From contig PSLA01000006.1 of the NCBI GenBank assembly GCA_040289295.1, positions 1 through 64,000 of the forward strand: a stretch of 64,000 nt of DNA, given 5' to 3'. The position numbers were made by a program, and so were the translations under genes. The DNA comes from J051 sp040289295. GTDB lineage: Bacteria; Armatimonadota; Fimbriimonadia; Fimbriimonadales; ATM1. The first letter of the stretch is position 1, and each line of letters begins with the position of its first letter. Shown in pieces: positions 58,154 through 64,000 of this stretch. The notes under the pieces are model-generated. The model was not told the origin of the DNA. It saw only the letters and a program-made list of their open reading frames with translations, and did no database searches.

Positions 58154-58350
58154 ACCTCGAAGCCTGCGTCTTCCAACGCGCTCCGAACGTCGCCCTCGGT
58201 TGCAGGCGAATCGTACTCCACGGTAACGCACTGCTCAGGAATCTCGACGCGGACGTTCAGCACTCCCGCGACCGCGCTCGCCGCCTTGGTGACCCTCTCG
58301 GCGCAAACTTCGCAGTGGATGTCGGGGCTGTTCAAGACTATCGTCGGCAT
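58135..58350 (-). CDS. small heavy-metal-associated (HMA) domain protein, CopZ-like
   Basis: A 71-residue single HMA domain with the metal-binding pair at Cys13 and Cys16 (HCEVCAERV) in place of the usual GMTCxxC. It probably carries copper to CopA, as CopZ does. The start ATG 58350 gives a standard-length domain. Its 3' end lies at the start of copA. Confidence 0.88.
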   Translation of the reverse strand: MPTIVLNSPDIHCEVCAERVTKAASAVAGVLNVRVEIPEQCVTVEYDSPATEGDVRSALEDAGFEVSPSQS

Positions 58351-58381
58351 AATGCCGAGATTGTACCCGCTGGGGGCGCTC

Positions 58382-59758
58382 TTATATGATGAACCCGCCG
58401 AGGAGGTCGCCCACCTCGTCCAAGTCCTCAAGCCCCCACATAAGCTCAAGCACGTGCTCAACTTGCACGTCGCGCAGCATCGGCTCCGCCATGCGGCGGA
58501 ACTTCGCGACCACCTCGTCGTCGCTCATCGGGTTGAGCGAGTGACCGCGCGGCGCAACCGACTCTTGGCTATAGCTTCTGCCGTCGCGAAGCTTGACGGT
58601 GATGCGGTTCGGGATCCCGTTCGACGGATACAGTTCGTCGTACGGTTTGTGCGGCGCTACCTTTGTTTTTGCCACGACTCCGAGCAGCGCCTCGTCGGTG
58701 AACCGCTCCTCGCCGAAGGTTTCCATCCATACGGTGCCGTCCAAGAGCGCGGCGCAAGTGATGTATTGGATCGAGTGATCGGCGGTCTCTCGACTCTTCG
58801 GGCGGCTCTTCTCGGGGTCCTTCGCAATGATCTCCCAACTTGCCGTAAACGTGTTGATTTCGACCGACACGATTTCATCCGGCTGAAGGGGGGAGCCGTG
58901 TTCCTGCACTATTGCCAGCGCGGCGTCAATCGCGCTTTGGCTGTGGTACTCGGCTGGGTACTTCTTAATGTAGGTGCGGTTAATCATGTACGGCTCGCCA
59001 TTCTCTCCGCCCAGTTTCGGAAGGTTGAATCGCTCTCCTCCACAAATCTGATCGAAGAACGCCATCTCGCCTTCGAAGATGGGACCCGGGCCCGTCATGC
59101 CGAGGTGCGCGAGTAACGCTGCGAAGACGCCGTTGCGCGATGCGTTTGCGAACGCGCAGCCTTTCCACATGCTGAGCTCACCCGCGCGCGTGATGCGCAT
59201 TGCGTTGTTCGGTGTAGCAGCAAGGCCGAAGGCGTTTACGAACTGCTGCTCGTCGAACTCAAGCAGCAGCCCACATCCAGCAACCGAGGAGAAGGAGCCG
59301 TATGTGACGTGATCCCAGCCGCGGGCGCGGATCGAGAACGCGTCGCAAAGGCGACACTGAACCTCATACGAAAGCACGATTGCCGCGATAAGATCTTGCC
59401 CGTCGCAATCGAACGCCTCGGCGACCGCGAGCAACGCCGCGATGTTATCGCTCGGATGAGCGGGCTCTTTGCTCAAGTACGTGTCGTTGAAGTCCAGGTA
59501 GCGAAACATCGTGCCGTTGGCGAAGGCAGCCAACTCGGGCGAGGACTGGTGCGCGGTGCCAATGACGGTTGCGCCGATCTCGCTGGTTGTGGTGCGGGCG
59601 ATCTCACGCGCGATCTTCGGGGGGTCGGCAAGGTAGGCGCCCATCGCGCAACCCATCGAGTCTATCACGCGCCGCTTCGCTTCGTGAATCGCTTCCTTCG
59701 GCAGGTTGTTGTAGCTGAAGGAGGCGCAGTAGGAGGCGAGACGCTCTGCAAGGTTCAT
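58382..59758 (-). CDS. MmgE/PrpD family protein (2-methylcitrate dehydratase-like)
   Basis: A 458-residue protein of the MmgE/PrpD family, whose best-known members dehydrate 2-methylcitrate; others are cis-aconitate decarboxylases. Visible: DSMGCAMGAYLADPP, FANGTMFRYLDFNDTYL with AHPSDNIAALLAVAEA, the central WDHVTYGSFSSVAG, ELSMWKGCAFANASRNGVFA and KKYPAEYHSQSAIDAAL. No prpB or prpC is nearby, so methylcitrate cycling is not supported by context. It is divergent from purE. Confidence 0.9.
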   Translation of the reverse strand: MNLAERLASYCASFSYNNLPKEAIHEAKRRVIDSMGCAMGAYLADPPKIAREIARTTTSEIGATVIGTAHQSSPELAAFANGTMFRYLDFNDTYLSKEPAHPSDNIAALLAVAEAFDCDGQDLIAAIVLSYEVQCRLCDAFSIRARGWDHVTYGSFSSVAGCGLLLEFDEQQFVNAFGLAATPNNAMRITRAGELSMWKGCAFANASRNGVFAALLAHLGMTGPGPIFEGEMAFFDQICGGERFNLPKLGGENGEPYMINRTYIKKYPAEYHSQSAIDAALAIVQEHGSPLQPDEIVSVEINTFTASWEIIAKDPEKSRPKSRETADHSIQYITCAALLDGTVWMETFGEERFTDEALLGVVAKTKVAPHKPYDELYPSNGIPNRITVKLRDGRSYSQESVAPRGHSLNPMSDDEVVAKFRRMAEPMLRDVQVEHVLELMWGLEDLDEVGDLLGGFII

Positions 59759-59802
59759 ACGGCGGCGCAGGTTACCCTCCGTGGGGTAGATTCGCCTTTG
59801 CA

Positions 59803-60288
59803 ATGGTAGGAATCATCATGGGTAGCGACTCCGACCTGCCGGTGATGGAGCAGGCGGAAGAGGTTTTGAAGGAGTTCGGCATTTCCTATGAACTCGACGT
59901 TATGAGCGCGCACCGAACGCCCGACAAGGTGCGCGAGTGGGTCTCCTCGGCAAGGGACCGCGGCCTCCGCGTCATCATCGCCGGCGCCGGCATGTCCGCG
60001 CACCTCGCCGGAGTGGTCGCCGCACACACCACGCTGCCGGTCATAGGCGTCCCGCTCGCGAGCGGTGCGTTGCACGGCGTGGACGCCCTCTACAGCACGG
60101 TGAATATGCCGCCCGGAGTTCCGGTCGCGACGGTCGCGGTGGACGGCGCGCGAAACGCGGGCATCCTCGCCACGCAGATTCTCGCCACGAGCGACCCTGC
60201 CCTCGCCGCCCGGCTTGAAGAGTTTAAGAAGCAGATGGCGGTGAAGGTCGAGGAGCGGAGCAAGAAGCACCGCCGTTCGACGCTGTAG
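59803..60288 (+). CDS. purE: N5-carboxyaminoimidazole ribonucleotide mutase
   Basis: Moves the carboxylate of N5-CAIR to form CAIR in purine synthesis. The 161 residues show the class I motifs: GSDSDLPVM at 8-16, the catalytic SAHRTP segment, AGAGMSAHLAGVVAAHTTLPVIGVP and the VATVAVDGARNAG loop. PurK is not adjacent. Confidence 0.97.
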   Translation: MVGIIMGSDSDLPVMEQAEEVLKEFGISYELDVMSAHRTPDKVREWVSSARDRGLRVIIAGAGMSAHLAGVVAAHTTLPVIGVPLASGALHGVDALYSTVNMPPGVPVATVAVDGARNAGILATQILATSDPALAARLEEFKKQMAVKVEERSKKHRRSTL

Positions 60289-60425
60289 CGCCTCCCCGCC
60301 GGGTGAGACGCACCGGCGCACCTGATGGCATGGCCGAGCGACTAAGGGCGGTTCGCGTTGAGAAAGCTCCGGTCTCGCTCTTCCGTCCTGTGGCATCAAG
60401 TGGCAGAGGCGAGGGGTGTGCGCCA

Positions 60426-61592
60426 CTACCTCGTCTGTTCGTCCAGTGCGCGGCGCAGGTCTGCGATAAGGTCGGGGGCTGCCTCGAGACCGATCGAAAG
60501 CCGAATCACCCACGTATCGCCATCCGACGGCGGAATAGGAATGGCCAGGCTCTCGTGCCCGCCCCACGAGACGCCGATCTGAAACAGTCGCAAGGACTCG
60601 CAGAAAGCGAACGCGGACTCTTTGGTGCCGTCCACCAGGCGGAACGAGAGCATTCCGCTGGCTCCGGCCATCTGCTTCTCGATGAGGGCGCAAGCCGGGT
60701 GGTCGGCGAGGCCTGGGTAGTTCACTACCTCGACGGCGGGGTGCCCTTGAAGGAACAGCGCAACCTCCGTCGCCGACCGCTGATGCCGCTGCATCCGAAT
60801 CGGCAGCGTGCGCAGAGAGCGCGTCAGCAGCCAGGCTGCGAACGGGTCGATCGAGGCGCCAAGGTACTGACCCTCGCTCCACGTGAGCGCGTGGATGCGC
60901 TCGCTTGAGCCGCAGACGCAACCCGCAACGACGTCGCTATGACCCGACAGGTACTTCGTTGCGCTGTGAACCACCAAGTCGACTCCGAAGGAAGCCGGCC
61001 GCTGGAACACCGGCGTAACGGTGCTGTTGTCGCAGATAGTCGTGATACCGTGTCTCCTCGCCATTTTCACCATCGCCTCAAGGTCCTGAATCGCGAACGT
61101 TACCGAGCCGGGTGTCTCGAGGTACAGCAATTCGGTGTTTCCTTGAATCGCCGCTTCCACAGCATGCACGTCGGTGCCATCCACTAAGGTGGTCTGCACG
61201 TCGAACTTCGGGAGGTACTCGAGCAGAAAACTCTTCGTCGGGCCGTAGGCGGCGTTGGTGCAGACGACGTGCGAGCCTGCGCGCACGGTCGAGAGTACGG
61301 CCGCAGAGATGGCGCCCATGCCGCTCGCGAAGAGGCGGCAAGCCTCGGTTCCTTCGAGGGCGGCAATCTTCTTCTCCGCAAGCGCCGTGGTTGGGTTGCT
61401 GATGCGAGTGTAGGCGAACGGCTCGACCTCCGAGCGAAGCGCGCGCTCAAGGTCAGCGCAGCGCTCGAACACAAACAGCGAGTTCTGGAACAGGGGCTGC
61501 ACAACTGCGCCGGCGTAGTGCTGCTCCTCGCCCAAGTGCTGCAGTAGCGTGTCTACTCCGAGGTCATCGTCCTGAGGTGGTTGTTCATCCAT
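60426..61592 (-). CDS. trans-sulfuration family PLP enzyme (second copy)
   Basis: A 388-residue fold-type I enzyme. Features: YTRISNPTTALAEKKIAALE, LFASGMGAISAAVLSTVRAG, the PLP-stacking ITTICDNSTVTPVFQRP, and the Schiff-base lysine in VHSATKYLSGHSDVVAG. It ends with the typical VSWGGHESLAIPIP and LRLSIGLE-like line. Compared with the gene at 20598, the tail reads VSWGGHESL rather than a SLGGVESL form, so the two probably differ in substrate. It overlaps the esterase gene by 40 bases. Confidence 0.93.
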   Translation of the reverse strand: MDEQPPQDDDLGVDTLLQHLGEEQHYAGAVVQPLFQNSLFVFERCADLERALRSEVEPFAYTRISNPTTALAEKKIAALEGTEACRLFASGMGAISAAVLSTVRAGSHVVCTNAAYGPTKSFLLEYLPKFDVQTTLVDGTDVHAVEAAIQGNTELLYLETPGSVTFAIQDLEAMVKMARRHGITTICDNSTVTPVFQRPASFGVDLVVHSATKYLSGHSDVVAGCVCGSSERIHALTWSEGQYLGASIDPFAAWLLTRSLRTLPIRMQRHQRSATEVALFLQGHPAVEVVNYPGLADHPACALIEKQMAGASGMLSFRLVDGTKESAFAFCESLRLFQIGVSWGGHESLAIPIPPSDGDTWVIRLSIGLEAAPDLIADLRRALDEQTR

Positions 61593-62476
61593 TCGAGGTT
61601 CCTTTCGACCATGCCTGCGTCCCAATCGTGCCCACCTGGGTACTCGATAAGGCGCTTATCGGCGGTGGCGAGCGCGTTATAGACCGCGCGCGCACATTCG
61701 GGCTTGACCGCAGGGTCGCGTAGCCCAAGACTCACCTGAGTCGGACGTGAGCACCTTGTCGCCAGGTTCACAGTGTCGAAGTACGAGATGGTATGCATCA
61801 CTCGTTCCATGCCCAGCGGTATCGTCTGAACGTAGTCGGTGACCTCCTTGAGCGGGTAGCGATAGACGGGCATGGAGAAGACGTGCCGCATGGCGCTGAG
61901 GAAGGGCATGTCTGCGACAACGCACTTTACGCACCCGCTCCAAGCACCCGCCCATATGGCGAAGCCTGCGCCCTGGCTCATCCCCCCGACGGCGATGCGA
62001 TTTTCGTCCGCCTCCGACTGTGCCTGTAAGACGCGTAGCGCGATCAGGGTGTTGAGCGCGTGTTTGCGCATGACCCATCTTTCAGGTGACTCGATGCCCT
62101 GAGCGAAGTATCCTCGCGAGGGGTTGTACTCTTCTCGGTGGAACGCGTCCAGGCCATGGATGTTGAAACTCATGCTCACCATGCCGGGGCGCGTTGAGTA
62201 CTCGTCCGGGAGGTGCGACCATCGCCCATAAGCGGGCAACCAAAGGAACGCGGGCATTCGGCGGCTCATCTCGCGGGGATGCGCCAGCCATCCGCTGAGC
62301 GGCTCTCCGTCGACGCCTCGGAAGTCGATTCGCACGACGCGGAGCCCGTCCGGCGGCGGATGCTCAGCCTGCCGGCGGGAGTAGTCTAGCGGGGCGCTCT
62401 CCGCCTCGGCCTGAATCGCTTTCCAGAAAGCGTCGAGGTCTTCTGGCGGGTATGGGTTCAAAAGCTCTTGGCTCAT
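61553..62476 (-). CDS. AXE1-type acetyl esterase
   Basis: A 307-residue alpha/beta hydrolase of the acetyl xylan esterase/cephalosporin-C deacetylase family. The oxyanion-side Tyr is in LWLPAYGRWSH, the nucleophile in VGGMSQGAGFA, and the Asp in LGLRDPAVKPE. The His is in YPGGHDWDAGM. There is no signal peptide, so it is probably intracellular. It follows a NIL-domain gene and partly overlaps the PLP enzyme gene, which does not make an evident pathway. Confidence 0.88.
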   Translation of the reverse strand: MSQELLNPYPPEDLDAFWKAIQAEAESAPLDYSRRQAEHPPPDGLRVVRIDFRGVDGEPLSGWLAHPREMSRRMPAFLWLPAYGRWSHLPDEYSTRPGMVSMSFNIHGLDAFHREEYNPSRGYFAQGIESPERWVMRKHALNTLIALRVLQAQSEADENRIAVGGMSQGAGFAIWAGAWSGCVKCVVADMPFLSAMRHVFSMPVYRYPLKEVTDYVQTIPLGMERVMHTISYFDTVNLATRCSRPTQVSLGLRDPAVKPECARAVYNALATADKRLIEYPGGHDWDAGMVERNLEWMNNHLRTMTSE

Positions 62477-62531
62477 CGGGCGGGGGGATTCTTCTCTGGC
62501 TTATCGTTCTCAGGGTGGCGCCTCCGGTGTG

Positions 62532-62557
62532 GGCTCACGGGACGCTCGCGCTCCCTG
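62532..62557. repeat. solo A arm of the palindromic element
   Basis: GGCTCACGGGACGCTCGCGC and six further bases match the reversed A arm with two differences. There is no second arm. It lies between the NIL gene and the esterase gene. Confidence 0.6.
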
Positions 62558-62562
62558 CTTTC

Positions 62563-62802
62563 TCACGCCCCCACGCTTCGCTGCAGAGGATCGACGTGCA
62601 AACCGGTTGTGTGAAGCCAAGCGATGGCGCGTTGCACTTCCTCAAGTGGTCCCTCAAGTGCGACCTGCATCCACCCGAAATCTTCATCAACGTTGGCTTT
62701 CAGGATGTTCACGCGGAGGTTGAAGTCTCGGCTAAGGCGCCAGATCCACGGTTCCTGTGTTTGTTCCTTCTGGGCGGCGATATTGACGACGATGCGCTCC
62801 AA
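62563..62802 (-). CDS. stand-alone NIL domain protein
   Basis: A short protein that is one NIL domain (ferredoxin-like fold; found at the C-terminus of the methionine ABC ATPase MetN). Marks: WIWRLSRDFNLRVNILKANV, GWMQVALEGPLEEVQRAIAW and LHTTGLHVDP. TTG 62802 has GAGGAG six bases upstream (79 residues); GTG 62826 is the longer option. It may bind a sulfur amino acid or a redox partner. The nearby trans-sulfuration gene makes a link to sulfur amino acids worth noting but weak. Confidence 0.7.
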   Translation of the reverse strand: MERIVVNIAAQKEQTQEPWIWRLSRDFNLRVNILKANVDEDFGWMQVALEGPLEEVQRAIAWLHTTGLHVDPLQRSVGA

Positions 62803-62849
62803 AGCAATCTCCTCGGCGAAAGCCACGGCATTCTACCCGCGAGCAGTTG

Positions 62850-63797
62850 CTACCGGGGCACCGGGATCGCTTCAAATACGGCTAACGCAACCTGGTCGGC
62901 GGTGATTCCCTCAACCTCGGCCTCAGGCCGAAGCAGGAGACGATGTCGCAGGACGGGAAGTGCGACCTCCTTAACGTCATCGGGCGTGATGAAGTTCCGC
63001 CCTCGGATGGCTGCGATGCCCTTGGCGCAGAGCAACATCGCAATGCCCGCCCGTGGTGAGCCTCCGACGAGAACGTACTCAGAAGTTCTCGTCGAGCGAA
63101 CGCAGTAATTGATGTAGTCGAGAATATGCTCCTCGACGCGAACGGCGTTGACCTCTTGGTGTAGGGTCATCAGGGATTCGCAGTCCAGAACCTGCCGGAC
63201 GCCCGCCGCTTCGAGGTTTTGCGCGCGAAAGCCGTCCGCCGTGCGCTGCAGGATGGCGCGTTCGTTGTGTTCGGTCGGATAGTCCACGATGAGTTTCAGC
63301 AAGAAGCGGTCGAGTTGCGCTTCGGGCAGCGGGTAGGTGCCTTCGAACTCTATCGGGTTCTGCGTTGCGAACACGATGAACGGCCTCGGCACGGGCAGTC
63401 GTTCGCCATCAATCGTCACGTGCCTCTCCTCCATCGCTTCGAGGAGGGCGGCTTGCGTCTTCGGCGGCGTTCGGTTCACTTCGTCGGCGAGAAGCACCGA
63501 CGTGAAGATGGGGCCTTTGCGGAGTTGGAACTCGCCCGTGCGTTGGTTAAAGACGTTTGTACCTACCACGTCGCTTGGCATCAGGTCGGGCGTGAACTGG
63601 ATGCGCTTGTAGTCGAGAGAGAGACAGTGCGCCAACGAACGGACGAACAGAGTCTTGGCAACGCCGGGAACGCCCTCGAGTAGTACGTGCCCATTGGCGA
63701 ACAGCGCCGCCAGCGCGTGCTCAACCAGCTGGTCGTGCCCTACGACAGCCTTACCGATTTCGTGACGGATTGCTTCAGCCGCTTGTTGAACCGTCAT
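62850..63797 (-). CDS. MoxR family AAA+ ATPase
   Basis: A 315-residue AAA+ chaperone of the MoxR (APE2220-like) group. It has Walker A GVPGVAKT with ANGHVLLEG before it, Walker B VLLADEVNRTPPKTQAALLE, sensor 1 FIVFATQNPIEFEGTYPLPEAQLDRF, shown here as two contiguous parts, and a C-terminal sensor 2 region with GGSPRAG. MoxR proteins act with VWA-domain proteins and a DUF58 protein; these would lie upstream but are not in the window. ATG 63797 is used. Confidence 0.94.
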   Translation of the reverse strand: MTVQQAAEAIRHEIGKAVVGHDQLVEHALAALFANGHVLLEGVPGVAKTLFVRSLAHCLSLDYKRIQFTPDLMPSDVVGTNVFNQRTGEFQLRKGPIFTSVLLADEVNRTPPKTQAALLEAMEERHVTIDGERLPVPRPFIVFATQNPIEFEGTYPLPEAQLDRFLLKLIVDYPTEHNERAILQRTADGFRAQNLEAAGVRQVLDCESLMTLHQEVNAVRVEEHILDYINYCVRSTRTSEYVLVGGSPRAGIAMLLCAKGIAAIRGRNFITPDDVKEVALPVLRHRLLLRPEAEVEGITADQVALAVFEAIPVPR

Positions 63798-63815
63798 GCT
63801 TGACAATCTTGCCTC

Positions 63816-64000
63816 TTATGATTGATCGCCGCTGGAGTTTTCAGTCTCGCTCCGCGGCTCACGCACCTGTCCCAGCCCGTACTCTCTTCGAACTGGACCT
63901 TCGCCTGGAGCGAACCAGAACGTGAGCGTGCGCTCCTTCTCCGTCCCGGAGCCGTCTTTCGTCGTCAGGGTGACGGTTATCTTCACGGTCTCCGTGGTGC
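63816..64000 (-). CDS. C-terminal end of an upstream gene (partial)
   Basis: Reading leftward from the window edge, an open frame of about 60 codons ends at TAA 63816. It encodes TVKITVTLTTKDGSGTEKE, then LTFWFAPGEGP and a hydrophilic tail. The alternating strand pattern and the tail resemble the C-terminal globular part of type II secretion or type IV pseudopilins, such as a GspJ-like protein. Too little is present for a firm call. Confidence 0.5.
   Translation of the reverse strand, partial: TTETVKITVTLTTKDGSGTEKERTLTFWFAPGEGPVRREYGLGQVREPRSETENSSGDQS

Noticed and set aside
60289..60425. Gap between purE and the trans-sulfuration gene
   Set aside because: I searched it for a hairpin, repeat arm or small gene and found none.
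1..64000. CRISPR array, prophage, insertion sequence or defence system
   Set aside because: No regular direct-repeat array, integrase, transposase, phage structural gene or nuclease/toxin pair is visible; the dispersed repeats are intergenic palindromes without regular spacers.

Overview
This 64 kb window comes from the chromosome of a diderm bacterium with high GC content. Evidence for an outer membrane with LPS: a KDO transferase (kdtA), a DUF374 lysophospholipid-acyltransferase-like gene, a PagL-type lipid A deacylase and a probable beta-barrel protein. Gene content (SBBP-repeat secreted protein, DUF1385, DUF2905, DUF6580, NIL and LonN single-domain proteins, MmgE/PrpD) and a family of GC-rich palindromic intergenic elements suggest Armatimonadota, perhaps Fimbriimonadia. 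That placement is inference from impression, not from a comparison I could run. Two runs of ten N and three single-base frame breaks in otherwise recognisable genes mark this as a draft assembly, probably a metagenome bin. No prophage, transposase, CRISPR array, rRNA or plasmid function is visible.

Layout. 1-9.3 kb: tRNA-Asn; an alpha/beta hydrolase; divergent HD-GYP and HDOD signalling genes; then a leftward glycolytic run (pfkA, a frame-broken fruK-like kinase, a PagL-like gene, a membrane protein, pgk, a lipoprotein). 8.2-14.9 kb: rightward CBS-DUF1385 fusion and a 995-residue secreted SBBP-repeat protein, leftward dapB with an exported companion, rightward DUF554 channel-like protein. 14.9-24.3 kb: leftward run dxs, hmgA, pcrA, a trans-sulfuration enzyme, bcp, dacB, pspA. 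24.5-30.6 kb: rightward mscL, trpE, a GAF/PAS histidine kinase and serS, with a leftward LonN gene. 30.6-34.7 kb: leftward tRNA-Tyr and tRNA-Thr, RNase P RNA, HAD hydrolase, DUF2905, and a MalG-type permease with a very large extracytoplasmic insertion. 34.8-38.6 kb: rightward envelope cluster (DUF374 acyltransferase with a frame break, kdtA, HIT protein, mgtE). 38.8-48.6 kb: a tightly overlapping leftward string (glycosyltransferase, Trm112-like, aroQ, pepP-like, MATE, nnrS, queA, HTH regulator, second glycosyltransferase, dgt). 48.6-51.3 kb: rightward small membrane protein and ftsK. 51.4-58.4 kb: leftward copper export (HMA protein, copA), two envelope proteins, and a probable corrinoid-uptake group (DUF6580, BtuF-like, ATP-pyrophosphatase). 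58.4-64 kb: MmgE/PrpD, purE, a second trans-sulfuration enzyme, an AXE1-type esterase, a NIL-domain protein, MoxR ATPase and the end of an upstream gene.

Most of the genes are housekeeping. The least ordinary signals are the ~100 bp palindromic element family (six full copies, two solo arms; one copy supplies the C-terminal tail and stop of a gene, one lies between two copies of a gene start), the enlarged MalG permease, the corrinoid-uptake group with no visible BtuCD, several genes whose best start appears to be a non-standard codon (CTG, ATT, ATC), and the pcrA promoter arrangement that implies leaderless transcription.
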